Shown here piece after piece: positions 43,497 to 54,814 of a stretch of 64,000 nucleotides of DNA; the first letter of the stretch is position 1; every line of letters begins with the position of its first letter. The notes beneath the pieces are model-generated. The model had not been told where the DNA came from, did no database searches, and saw only the letters and a list, made by a program, of their open reading frames with translations. The stretch comes from Chryseobacterium sp. Leaf404 (GTDB taxonomy: Bacteria; Bacteroidota; Bacteroidia; Flavobacteriales; Weeksellaceae). The position numbers and the translations under genes are program-made. The stretch is taken from the NCBI RefSeq assembly GCF_001424145.1, contig NZ_LMQM01000010.1:568833-632832 (forward strand), given 5' to 3'.

Positions 43497-45404
43497 TTAC
43501 TTTTTTGTTAAACTTACAACCTGATTTTCTGTATCAGAAACTGTTTTCCAGATTTGCCTGAATGCAGGATAATATTCTTTAGGATAGTTGTCGCTTGCAA
43601 TTTTAATTTCTGAAGTTACTCTCAAAATATTGCTGTCCACAAGTTCACATTTGTATTTAAACGTCAGCTCTTTATCGCTGGTTACTATATTTTTTGATTT
43701 TGGAACTATGCTTAAGGTGTATCCTTCAGGAATCTCTATATCTACAGTTTTTTTTCTGGAAATTGGTGATACAAGGTCGATATGATTCTGTCTTTCTTCC
43801 TTTTGATCAAACTCTTCATTTCCACCCATTAAAAACAACAGTGGATTGAAAATAATTTTAGAACCCACCACATCAATATTCTGCGACTCTTCAAAAGCAA
43901 TCTGTGAAGACATCTCGCCGCTGTCAAGTCTTTTGGTTTCCACATTTTTGGTAGTGATTTTATACTGGGTCTTGAAACTGTCGTTATATCTTGTCTGGTT
44001 CTCATCAAAACTGTCAAACGCTTCAATGGCATACATTCCGCCGTCTGTTGAAGATAAAACACCTGTTATTTTGGAACTGTCTACGTCTAGTTTAGCTTTT
44101 ATGTACAGATTTTTTGTACTCACATTGGTGTTTGAAAACGAGATATCTGTAGCTTTCTGACCTTCAATTAAAATCCCAAAGTCATTCCAGTCTCTTTCAG
44201 GAAGAAGATTGGCTTTAGAATTTGGTGAGGTAGCATCATAAAAATAATACTGCCCGTCAATCTTTACTGATGCCAAAAGATAATTCAGGTTATTCATATT
44301 GGGAGCCACAATGTTTAAAATACCATTTTCAACTGTAGAAATAAGAAACGGATTGGCGTCTAAACCTGCATTTCTGAAGAGATTGACAAGGAGTAGATTA
44401 ATTTCTGCACTGTTTCCGGATTTTGTTTTCAAAACAGATTTCAGGTTTTGATCTGCGATAAATCCATGGTTTTTATTCCATTTTACATTGCTTTTCACAT
44501 AGTCAAAAATTTTGTCTGCACGGTCGGTGGGTCTTGCAGTTTTTTTAATATCTTCCGGCAAAACGTCTTTGGTAGAAGTCCTCAAAAATCCCCCGAAATT
44601 ATCGCTTTCATCAAGACCTTTTGCAATTTTGTTCCATGTTTTAGCAAATTCATAGGTTGAATCTCTGTAGGTATACTTCTGAAGTTCTGGCTTGATACGT
44701 TTTCGGTATCGATTTGCATTTTTTACAAATTTTTCTTCCTTTATGGCCTTAGTATCTGTAAAAGCAAATCTTTCAACGGTATAGCCGACGCCCAAACGAC
44801 TGCTCATTTCCGATACATGGTGTTCCGGCTGCAAAAGACTTCCCGCACTGTTGAAAACATAAGTAACCCCATCCGGATATTCGAGATTATATTCCTGATA
44901 GACAGCAGGGATATCGTGTTCCAGATAGCAGGCGACATTCATTATTCCTGTTGAAAGTTTATAAGAATATTCTATTACATCTCCATCTGCAACATTTGGA
45001 ATCGCCATTTTAAAGAACTTCAGTCCTTTAATTACGTTTTCTTTGAGCTGTTCTTTTTTATTGAACGTTACTTTTTCAATTTTACCATTGCTGTATTTAT
45101 AAACGTTTACAACAAAAGAAGAAAGCTGCTCACCCTGCACCACAGGAATTTCAATATTAAGCCATTTTTCAGACCTCTGCCTGTCATATATTTTAATTTT
45201 GGAAAAACAAGTTTTTTCTGCAGACAGATTTTCAATATCATACCTTACGCTGTTGTAAAGTATTTCTGCAGGTGCCGAGGCGTCTATTAATGACTTAGGT
45301 TTTATAAGTTCATCTTGGGTGATGGTGGGATAATTTAAAAATTTATGTTGTGAAAAACATAGGCCTGAATACAAAATAATCCCTAATGCTATTTGTTTTA
45401 TCAT
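43497..45404 (-). CDS. DUF3857/transglutaminase-core protein without the catalytic Cys and His
   Basis: A 635-residue exported protein (signal peptide LGIILYSGLCFSQ) with an N-terminal DUF3857 beta domain (~30-220), a transglutaminase-like core (~280-400) and a C-terminal beta domain ending in DNYPKEYYPAFRQIWKTVSD. In the core the expected catalytic Cys is Ser332 in KTKSGNSAEIN, and the expected His is Tyr375 in NNLNYLLA; only the Asp (D390, FYDAT) remains. It is thus probably inactive. It ends the three-gene operon, 6 bp after the next paralogue. Confidence 0.88.
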   Translation of the reverse strand: MIKQIALGIILYSGLCFSQHKFLNYPTITQDELIKPKSLIDASAPAEILYNSVRYDIENLSAEKTCFSKIKIYDRQRSEKWLNIEIPVVQGEQLSSFVVNVYKYSNGKIEKVTFNKKEQLKENVIKGLKFFKMAIPNVADGDVIEYSYKLSTGIMNVACYLEHDIPAVYQEYNLEYPDGVTYVFNSAGSLLQPEHHVSEMSSRLGVGYTVERFAFTDTKAIKEEKFVKNANRYRKRIKPELQKYTYRDSTYEFAKTWNKIAKGLDESDNFGGFLRTSTKDVLPEDIKKTARPTDRADKIFDYVKSNVKWNKNHGFIADQNLKSVLKTKSGNSAEINLLLVNLFRNAGLDANPFLISTVENGILNIVAPNMNNLNYLLASVKIDGQYYFYDATSPNSKANLLPERDWNDFGILIEGQKATDISFSNTNVSTKNLYIKAKLDVDSSKITGVLSSTDGGMYAIEAFDSFDENQTRYNDSFKTQYKITTKNVETKRLDSGEMSSQIAFEESQNIDVVGSKIIFNPLLFLMGGNEEFDQKEERQNHIDLVSPISRKKTVDIEIPEGYTLSIVPKSKNIVTSDKELTFKYKCELVDSNILRVTSEIKIASDNYPKEYYPAFRQIWKTVSDTENQVVSLTKK

Positions 45405-45410
45405 TGACAG

Positions 45411-47348
45411 TTATTGTGTTTTTACTAAACTCATCACCTGGCTTTCGCTGTCGGAAATTACTTTCCAGATTTGCTTAAATGCCGGATAATATTCTTTTGG
45501 ATAGTCTGCACTCGCAATTTTGTATTGAGACGTGACTTTTATTTTATTATTGTTTTTCTCTACGATGTAGGAGTAACTGATTTCTTTGTCTTCGGTAACG
45601 ATTTTTTTACTTTTTGGAAGATCTTCCACTTCATAACCTTCAGGTATTTCAATTTCAACCGTTTTGATTTTGGATACGGGAGAAATAAAATCAATCATAT
45701 ATTTTCGTTCTTCGATCTGATTAAAATCATTGGAAGAAGAATGTAGAAACAGTAACGGGTTGAAAATCTTTTTCTTGCCCACATTATCTATTAAATTTTC
45801 CGAACTGAAACTCATTTTAGATTCAAAATCTCCATTTTCAAGAACATCACTTTTGATATCTGTAAAGTCTACAGAAAAATTTTCTTTGTACTGCTTACTG
45901 TATTTCTCCTGATTTTCGTCGTAATGTTCTTTCGCATTCATGGCAAACAAACCTACATCCCTGTCTTCATAAACCCCACTGATGATTCCGTTTTCATTAA
46001 TTTTTGCTTTGGTTGTGAGATAATTGTAAGACATTTTAATATTGTTCAGGCTGATGACTTCTGCTTTATCATCTCTTAAGATCAAACCTGTATTGTTCCA
46101 GACTCTGGACGGTAAAATTCCTTCAGAAGACTGTCTGGAAGTTGCATCAAAAAGGTAAGACTTTCCGCTGATTTCGGCACAGATAATTACGTAATTAAAG
46201 TTGCCAACGTTAGGAAAGGTGATATTTACATTTCCGTTTTTAATAGTGGAAACCAAAATAGGGTACGCTTTGATACCCGAACTCCGAAGCATACCCAGTA
46301 GCATCAGATTTAAATCGCCGCAATTTCCTGTCTTGGTTTTGATGAGATTTTTCACTCCATTTTCTGCAAAATAACCATTACTCTCGTTCCATGTATAGTT
46401 GTTTTTCACAAAACTATGAATCAACTGAGCTCTTTTAAGCTCTTCTTTCTCACCCGCGATGTCTGAAGGCATGATTTCTTTTACAGCACGGTCTTTTCGA
46501 TATTGATTTCCGAAATCTTCATCATCCCAAAGCTTTTTTCTAATGTCTTCCCAACTCGCTGTATACATTTTCAGACTGTTGTTGAAATAAGTTGAGTGAA
46601 GTTCAGCACGCACTTTTGTTCTGTAATTATCACTGTTTTTTACAAAATTTTCTGTTTTGAATGCTTTCAGATCTTCAAAAGCGAATCTGTAGGTTTTTGT
46701 TGTTCTACCATAAAGTTGGGCTTCCTCTACTTTACGGTGTTTCGGCGACAGACTTCCTGTAAAATCAATATGATAAGACATTTCTACAGGAGACTCAAAA
46801 ACATATTCTGTATATTCTGATGGGATATCAAGCTCAATGTAAGCCATCGGAACCTGATAAGCAAAAGGCGAGGAAACTTCATATCTATATTCTATTACAG
46901 ACCCGTTTTTGATATTTGGAAAAGCAAACTTGTTTACTGTGGTGTATTTATTTTCTTTTGATTTGAATTTTGAACTTTTATCAACCTTTGTTTCTGCAAT
47001 TTTATCATTTTCCAGATTGTACACTACAGCTTTCATCGATCTTAAGGCCTCTTTGCTTCCGTTGTTGTTATCATATAAAGAGATTTCCAGATTCATCCAG
47101 TCTTCTACCTTATCTTTATCATATACTTTTATTCTATATGCTATATTTTTTAAAAGATCACCCGTAGAATCGTCAATTCTGTAATGCACAGAGCGGTACA
47201 GTATTTCTGCCGGAGCTTTAACGTCTATTGCAGATTTAGATTTTTTCAAATCATCAATCGTAAATTTAGGCATTTTCAGAAACTCATGCTTCTGTGAATA
47301 TAGAAATACCGCCGAAACACAGCAAAAAGTTACTAGTAATTTTTTCAT
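45411..47348 (-). CDS. DUF3857/transglutaminase-core protein with Cys but no His
   Basis: A 645-residue exported protein (signal peptide LLVTFCCVSAVFLYSQ) with the same three-part layout. The core keeps Cys343 (KTKTGNCGDLN) and Asp401 (LFDATS), but the His position is Tyr386 (NFNYVI). It shares extensive sequence with the downstream paralogue, including the terminal ASADYPKEYYPAFKQIWKV, and these two are closer to each other than to the first gene of the operon. It lies 2 bp after that first gene. The substrate and role are unknown. Confidence 0.88.
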   Translation of the reverse strand: MKKLLVTFCCVSAVFLYSQKHEFLKMPKFTIDDLKKSKSAIDVKAPAEILYRSVHYRIDDSTGDLLKNIAYRIKVYDKDKVEDWMNLEISLYDNNNGSKEALRSMKAVVYNLENDKIAETKVDKSSKFKSKENKYTTVNKFAFPNIKNGSVIEYRYEVSSPFAYQVPMAYIELDIPSEYTEYVFESPVEMSYHIDFTGSLSPKHRKVEEAQLYGRTTKTYRFAFEDLKAFKTENFVKNSDNYRTKVRAELHSTYFNNSLKMYTASWEDIRKKLWDDEDFGNQYRKDRAVKEIMPSDIAGEKEELKRAQLIHSFVKNNYTWNESNGYFAENGVKNLIKTKTGNCGDLNLMLLGMLRSSGIKAYPILVSTIKNGNVNITFPNVGNFNYVIICAEISGKSYLFDATSRQSSEGILPSRVWNNTGLILRDDKAEVISLNNIKMSYNYLTTKAKINENGIISGVYEDRDVGLFAMNAKEHYDENQEKYSKQYKENFSVDFTDIKSDVLENGDFESKMSFSSENLIDNVGKKKIFNPLLFLHSSSNDFNQIEERKYMIDFISPVSKIKTVEIEIPEGYEVEDLPKSKKIVTEDKEISYSYIVEKNNNKIKVTSQYKIASADYPKEYYPAFKQIWKVISDSESQVMSLVKTQ

Positions 47349-47350
47349 GA

Positions 47351-49243
47351 TTATGATTTTTTTGAGATCATTATTTTAGAATTGTCAGCATTCCGGATTT
47401 TTTTTCTGAAACTTACATAGTCGTTGTATTTTTCTTTGCTGTAAATCCCTTTTTTGATCTGAATAAGTCTCTTCACAACAAGCTTAGAATCTTTTTTCTC
47501 AAAATTAAGAGTGTACGTCCCAAATTCTGAAGTTACAGTGCCGTTCTGCGGCAATTCTTCTATGAAATAACCCGCTGGAAGTTCGTATGAAATTTCGTAA
47601 TCATCTTCATAGGCAAACTTCGTTTCAAACGGAAGATTTCTGGTCTCGTTTTCGTGAAAAAAACCTTCAGAATAAATAGGCACTGCTCTGAAAATAAAGC
47701 TGTTTCCTACGGTTTTAGAGTAATTTGAGGCTTTAAAATCGAGATCATAATCTATAGAAGCAACATCTCTGTCATTTTTAAAATTACTCATCTCAAGATT
47801 TTCAAAATTTAACATCGGCATCTGTGATTTCAATGCATCATTTCTTTCTTTTTGAGACAAACCTGTAAATCTGAGATTAAAATCGTACTGATTTCCTGTG
47901 TACTGCAGTTTTGCTTTTCCAGTGATGGTTTTATCAGCATTTAAAACGATATCAATCAGCTGCTTTTCTCTGTTTTGCTGTGCAGTATAATTCGGAGTTT
48001 CAATAATTTCAATTCCTGAAGGTTTTACCGCTAAAACATTGCGGTCTGTAGTGCTGTAACTCAAATGATTGAAAGCAATTTCCTGAGACGTATTTTCCAG
48101 CCAGATATTTCCTTTTTCGGTTGGAATGACCAAAATAACGTGATTACCACCCATTTTGGGGAAATCTTTATCAAAACTGATAGCCGAAGGATTTGAGTTG
48201 ATGATGGCGTAGTAAGATTCTATTCCCGCTTCATCCAGAAGAATCTTCATATAATTGCTGAGACCTTTGCAGTCTCCGTAGCCCTTTTTCTGAACTTCGT
48301 CCGGCAACATTGGCTGCCATCCGCCTATACCAAGTGAGACAAAAATATACCTCGTTTTGCTCTGCATATACTGGTAGATTTTCTTCACCTTTTCTTCCTT
48401 GGTTCCAGACAGATTTAAAGCAGCAATTTCAGCCTTAATCTGTGGTGTGGATGCGGAAACAGGCGTCAACAGACTGTTGTGATACCATAATCCGAAATCT
48501 TTCCAGGTTGTAATTTTACCTTTTTTCCCGACAAGATTAAATTCATCTAAAGAAAAACTCACCTTAGGTAAGATTTTCTGAGGATTCGGAACTAAAATTT
48601 CATCATCCAGAGCGGCAATATTCTGATAACTGTATGTCTTGGCATTCCCTTTATCATCAGCCGTTACAGATGCATAACCGAATGGCGAAGGATAAACTTT
48701 TGATCTGAGATTGATCCCGGAATTATTGACAATTGAAAAAGTGCTTTTCTCAAGAGAAATATTAAAGCTGCCGAACGGTGTAAAATCTGGTAGAAAAACT
48801 GTGCTTTCGTCTTTCTGGTCATAAGAAAATTCGATGGTATACGGAAAAACAGTTGGCGTATAAGTCAAAATCATGGCTCTGCTGTCCGAATAAAAAGTAC
48901 CCTGACTGTTGGCCGCAATATCAATAAAATCACTTTTAGAAAACGATTTGATTTTTTTGCCGGCTTCATCGTATACAGCCACTTTCACATTACTGATGAT
49001 ATCCCCTTTCTGATAAAATATCTTGGGAACTGCAAACCCCATCGCCTCTTTGTTTAATACACTTACTGCAGAATAATTTTTGTAAACGATCTCATCAATT
49101 CTGTTAATCTGGATTTGAGTATCCTCGTTACGAATGACGGCGCTGGCATTTTTTTTAATTTCAGGAGAAATTGTAGAGACCGGATAAGTTTGGGAGTAGT
49201 AAAATGAAGCTGCTAACAGAGCTCCTGCAATAATGATTTTCAT
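47351..49243 (-). CDS. DUF3857/transglutaminase-core protein with Cys and His
   Basis: A 630-residue exported protein (signal peptide IIAGALLAASFYYSQ). DUF3857 occupies about residues 30-220, the transglutaminase-like core has Cys325 in KGYGDCKGLSNYM and His368 in MGGNHVILV, and the third position reads LENTS, with Asn in place of the usual Asp. It is the only one of the three paralogues that keeps the Cys-His pair, so it may be the sole active one. It is the first gene of the operon and has a TACTTTTG promoter box 17 nt upstream. Confidence 0.88.
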   Translation of the reverse strand: MKIIIAGALLAASFYYSQTYPVSTISPEIKKNASAVIRNEDTQIQINRIDEIVYKNYSAVSVLNKEAMGFAVPKIFYQKGDIISNVKVAVYDEAGKKIKSFSKSDFIDIAANSQGTFYSDSRAMILTYTPTVFPYTIEFSYDQKDESTVFLPDFTPFGSFNISLEKSTFSIVNNSGINLRSKVYPSPFGYASVTADDKGNAKTYSYQNIAALDDEILVPNPQKILPKVSFSLDEFNLVGKKGKITTWKDFGLWYHNSLLTPVSASTPQIKAEIAALNLSGTKEEKVKKIYQYMQSKTRYIFVSLGIGGWQPMLPDEVQKKGYGDCKGLSNYMKILLDEAGIESYYAIINSNPSAISFDKDFPKMGGNHVILVIPTEKGNIWLENTSQEIAFNHLSYSTTDRNVLAVKPSGIEIIETPNYTAQQNREKQLIDIVLNADKTITGKAKLQYTGNQYDFNLRFTGLSQKERNDALKSQMPMLNFENLEMSNFKNDRDVASIDYDLDFKASNYSKTVGNSFIFRAVPIYSEGFFHENETRNLPFETKFAYEDDYEISYELPAGYFIEELPQNGTVTSEFGTYTLNFEKKDSKLVVKRLIQIKKGIYSKEKYNDYVSFRKKIRNADNSKIMISKKS

Positions 49244-49260
49244 CTTGGAAATAGTTTCTC

Positions 49261-49268
49261 CAAAAGTA
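49261..49268 (-). promoter_or_regulatory. -7 promoter box of the DUF3857 operon
   Basis: TACTTTTG on the minus strand, with a predicted leader of about 14 nt; it would drive all three paralogues. Confidence 0.6.
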
Positions 49269-49313
49269 TAAAAATCTTAATGAAATGTTAAATAAAAAAT
49301 CAATATTTTGAGA

Positions 49314-49345
49314 AATAAAAAAAGGAAGACTTAAAAAAGTCTTCC
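49314..49345 (-). terminator. Intrinsic terminator of gyrB
   Basis: GGAAGACTT at 49324-49332 pairs with AAGTCTTCC at 49337-49345; on the minus strand TTTTTTTATTTC follows. Confidence 0.85.
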
Positions 49346-49370
49346 CTGCTGTATTATTTTCTGCATTTAA

Positions 49371-51383
<2,013 letters not shown>

Positions 51384-51534
51384 TTAAAATATCAGAATTT
51401 CTGCTAAAATCTCAATGTATATTTCAGAGAAAAAACATTAAAGTTACAACCCAAATCTGAATTAACTGCAATGTTTTAAATCATATTAAGTTACCGTAAT
51501 TTTATCCGTAACTTTCAGTTGAAAATTAAACATT

Positions 51535-52878
51535 ATGGATGATTTCCTCGCTGCCCGCGCACAGATGGCAATGTCTTTGGGCTTTCATATCATATTCTCC
51601 TGCGTTGGGATGGTAATGCCTTTTCTGATGGCATTTGCCCACTGGAAATATCTTAAAACCGGAAACGAAATTTATAAAGGTCTCACAAAAGCCTGGAGCA
51701 AAGGTGTAGCGATTTTATTTGCCACCGGAGCTGTTTCCGGAACTATGCTTTCATTCGAACTCGGGCTTCTATGGCCTGCATTTATGAAACATGCCGGACC
51801 TATTTTTGGAATGCCTTTTTCGCTTGAGGGAACGGCGTTTTTTATCGAAGCCATCGCCATCGGATTTTTCCTGTACGGTTGGGACAAATTCAACAAATGG
51901 TTCCATTGGTTTTGTGGATTTTTAGTGGGTTTAAGTGGTTTAGCTTCTGGAATTCTTGTTGTAGCTGCCAATGCATGGATGAATTCTCCTGCCGGATTTG
52001 ATTATGTAGACGGACAATATTTAAATATAGACCCAATAAAAGCAATGATGAATGAAGCCTGGTTTCCGCAGGCTCTGCACATGACGGTCGCAGCTTTTTG
52101 TGCAACAGGATTTGCCGTTGCCGGAGTTCACGCTCTGTTGATCTTGAGAAAGAAAAATATTGAATTTCATACCAAAGCATTTAGAATAGCTGCAGCTTTT
52201 GCTTTGATTGGTGCTTTTGGAGCTCCTTTGAGCGGCGATGTTGCTGCGAAATCTGTTGCAGAACGTCAACCCATCAAATTAGCGGCCATGGAAGCTCATT
52301 TTGAAACCGAAAAAGGTGCGTCTTTTGTTTTGGGAGGAATTCCTGATGAAGAAAAAGGCGAAATTAATTATGCCTTAAAAATCCCTAAAGTTCTCAGTTT
52401 TCTGGTGAGCAATAATTTTAATGCTGAAGTAAAAGGTTTAAAAGATTTTCCAAGAGAAGAATGGCCTCCCGTTGCCGTTGTTCATTACGCTTTCCAGATT
52501 ATGATTTTCTTTGGTGTCGTGATGATCGGCATCGGAAGTTTGTACCTTTTTGCTTTCTTTTTCAAGAAAGAATGGCTGAATAAAAATTGGCTTTTGAAAA
52601 CATTTTTATTTGCAACACCTTTCGGTTACATCGCTTTGGAAGCAGGCTGGACGGTCACTGAAGTCGGAAGACAACCATGGATTATTTATGGAATTATGAA
52701 AACCGCTGATGCCGTTACACCGATGCCGGGAATCCAGTATTCATTTTACTTTTTTACAGCAATTTTTGTTTCGTTATCATTAATTATTATTTTTCTTTTA
52801 AACCGTCAGATCAGAATGGTTCCGAAACTTTACGACCCCACAGATCCGCAGTATAACACAAAAAACAAGAAGTCATGA
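51535..52878 (+). CDS. cydA: Cytochrome bd oxidase subunit I
   Basis: The quinol-oxidising, haem-bearing subunit of a high-affinity oxidase in the inner membrane. The 447-residue protein shows RAQMAMSLGFHIIFSCVGM with the haem-ligand His, FELGLLWPAFMKHAGPIFG, FSLEGTAFFIEAIAIGFFLYGW, and WTVTEVGRQPWIIYGIM, all family hallmarks. The quinol-binding loop is of the short kind. Its stop overlaps the cydB start by 4 bases (ATGA). The menaquinone made with help from ubiE is the probable electron donor. Confidence 0.96.
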   Translation: MDDFLAARAQMAMSLGFHIIFSCVGMVMPFLMAFAHWKYLKTGNEIYKGLTKAWSKGVAILFATGAVSGTMLSFELGLLWPAFMKHAGPIFGMPFSLEGTAFFIEAIAIGFFLYGWDKFNKWFHWFCGFLVGLSGLASGILVVAANAWMNSPAGFDYVDGQYLNIDPIKAMMNEAWFPQALHMTVAAFCATGFAVAGVHALLILRKKNIEFHTKAFRIAAAFALIGAFGAPLSGDVAAKSVAERQPIKLAAMEAHFETEKGASFVLGGIPDEEKGEINYALKIPKVLSFLVSNNFNAEVKGLKDFPREEWPPVAVVHYAFQIMIFFGVVMIGIGSLYLFAFFFKKEWLNKNWLLKTFLFATPFGYIALEAGWTVTEVGRQPWIIYGIMKTADAVTPMPGIQYSFYFFTAIFVSLSLIIIFLLNRQIRMVPKLYDPTDPQYNTKNKKS

Positions 52879-53879
52879 TTTACGTAGTTATTGGTTTTTT
52901 ATGGCTTTCAATCTGCCTGTATGTAATTTTAGGAGGTGCTGATTTCGGTGCCGGAATTGTGGAACTTTTCACTAAGAAAAAATCCAGAGAACGAACGAAA
53001 GAATTGATGTATGAATCAATTGCGCCTGTTTGGGAAGCCAATCACATGTGGCTGATTATCGCAATTGTTATTTTATTTGTAGGTTTCCCCGAAATTTACA
53101 CAACGATGTCAACGTACCTTCATATTCCGCTGGTGATGATGTTGGTGGGAATTATCGCAAGAGGCACAGCGTTTACTTTCAGACATTACGATGCCGTGGA
53201 AGACCGATGGCAGATGGTTTACACTCAGATTTTCTACTATGCAAGTCTGCTCACTCCGTTTTTTCTGGGTTTGATAGCCGCCTCCACCGTATCGGGGTCA
53301 ATTAATCCGGATGCTAAAACTTTTTTAGACCTTTACATCTTCAGCTGGCTCAACTGGTTTGGGGTTTCTGTAGGTTTATTTACTGTTTCCATTTGTGGAT
53401 ATCTGGCATCTGTTTTCGCTTTAAGAGAAACTGTTGACCGTCTTGAACTCACTTTGATGGTCAGAAAAACGCATCAGACAATGGTTTTTGTTGTCATTGC
53501 AGGAATTCTGGTCTTTGTAACAGCTCACTTTTCGGAAATTCCTCTCGCAAAATGGATTTTCTCTAAACCTTTAGGTGTGATGGCGATTGCCTTTGCAACG
53601 ATATCTTTAGGTTTGATTCTAAGAGCGATGAAAAGGCGAAAGCTGCTTCCCGTTCGGGCTTTGGCAGGTTTTCAGGTGGTGATGATTCTGGTGGCAGCTA
53701 CGTATCAGCATAATCCAAATATCATTTTATTAGGTAACGGTGATCATCTTTCCCTGCTGGAATATTCTGCTGCAGGAAAAACAATTTCCGCATTGGGATG
53801 GGCTTTGATGCTGGGTTCTGTATTTATTCTTCCTTTTCTGTTTTATCTGATGGCATCATTCAGTAAGCAGAGAAAATAG
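52875..53879 (+). CDS. cydB: Cytochrome bd oxidase subunit II
   Basis: The structural partner of CydA. The 334-residue membrane protein starts with LGGADFGAGIVELFTKKKSR and YESIAPVWEANHMWLIIAIV, the CydB signature, then LHIPLVMMLVGIIARGTAFTFRH-like RGTAFTFRHYD and about eight helices. Overlap with cydA by 4 bases indicates coupled translation. No small CydX-like subunit ORF was noticed downstream. Confidence 0.95.
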   Translation: MIYVVIGFLWLSICLYVILGGADFGAGIVELFTKKKSRERTKELMYESIAPVWEANHMWLIIAIVILFVGFPEIYTTMSTYLHIPLVMMLVGIIARGTAFTFRHYDAVEDRWQMVYTQIFYYASLLTPFFLGLIAASTVSGSINPDAKTFLDLYIFSWLNWFGVSVGLFTVSICGYLASVFALRETVDRLELTLMVRKTHQTMVFVVIAGILVFVTAHFSEIPLAKWIFSKPLGVMAIAFATISLGLILRAMKRRKLLPVRALAGFQVVMILVAATYQHNPNIILLGNGDHLSLLEYSAAGKTISALGWALMLGSVFILPFLFYLMASFSKQRK

Positions 53880-53891
53880 GTGGTCAGAAGA

Positions 53892-54716
53892 TTATTTTTT
53901 AATTAAAACCAATTCTACACGCCGGTTTTTGGAGCGGTCTTCTTCGGTAACTTCGGGGTAAACAACGGGATTCAAATGCCCTAAACCTTCAGCTTTAATT
54001 CGGTGGGGTTCTATTCCCATTTTAATTAAAAATTTCCTTATTGCATCGGCTCTTGTGAAAGAAAGATTAAATGTTTTCAGATCTGTATCTTCACCATCAA
54101 AATTATCATAGTCACAGCAGATATGGCCCTGAAGCTCAACTTCTACGGATGGATTTTTCTTTAAAATTTCATACAGCAGATACAGTTTCGGGGTACCTTT
54201 TGACAGCCAGACGTGTCTGCCTCCAATAAAATTCACATCGGGCAGTGAAAACATATCATTCACTTTCATAGAAGAAATTTTCACATCAAAAAAACTTGGA
54301 TAAGAATTTCGTGAAATCTTTTCGCCATCTGCTATAGTTTTTTCAATAAAAATATCTACACGACGATTTTTTGCCTGCAAAATTTCAGTGCTGTTGTCAT
54401 TGATTTGTTTTGAAATTCCTAATCCAACTGAGCCAGAAAGTTTTATATTCTTCCCGATCCTCTTCTGAAGATAATCGCTGACGGTTTTTGCCCTCTGATC
54501 TGAAAGGTTTTTATTAAAATCTTCATTTCCTAATGGATTGGCATTCCCGAAAATTCTGAACGTAAGATTTGATTTTAACTGAGAAAGACTATCTAATTTC
54601 TGTTTCGATTCAGAATTTAAATCAAAAGAGTTGTTTTTAAAATAAATAGATGTGAGCGTTTGAGCATTCAGTTCAGAAAAAAAGACGAGCGAAAAAAACA
54701 GCAGAACGCATCTCAT
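53892..54716 (-). CDS. OmpA-family protein with two peptidoglycan-binding-like domains
   Basis: A 274-residue exported protein (signal peptide VLLFFSLVFFSELNAQ). The first OmpA-like domain (~20-120) has SIYFKNNSFDLNSESKQKL and LSDQRAKTVSDYLQKRIGK with a closing AKNRRVDIFI. The second (~165-274) has VEVELQGHICCDYDN, FTRADAIRKFLIKMG and SKNRRVELVLIKK. Both end in NRR(V), the usual close of the OmpA_C fold that binds diaminopimelate in peptidoglycan. There is no transmembrane barrel, so it is probably a periplasmic or outer-membrane-associated linker. It is convergent with cydB. Confidence 0.85.
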   Translation of the reverse strand: MRCVLLFFSLVFFSELNAQTLTSIYFKNNSFDLNSESKQKLDSLSQLKSNLTFRIFGNANPLGNEDFNKNLSDQRAKTVSDYLQKRIGKNIKLSGSVGLGISKQINDNSTEILQAKNRRVDIFIEKTIADGEKISRNSYPSFFDVKISSMKVNDMFSLPDVNFIGGRHVWLSKGTPKLYLLYEILKKNPSVEVELQGHICCDYDNFDGEDTDLKTFNLSFTRADAIRKFLIKMGIEPHRIKAEGLGHLNPVVYPEVTEEDRSKNRRVELVLIKK

Positions 54717-54814
54717 AAGTTCATTTTTTATTCTAACGGAAAAATATCAATTTATTGTCTGCGAACAGAAATCAATAAATAGTCCTCACCTAAAGCTATT
54801 TCTGTGATGAGATT

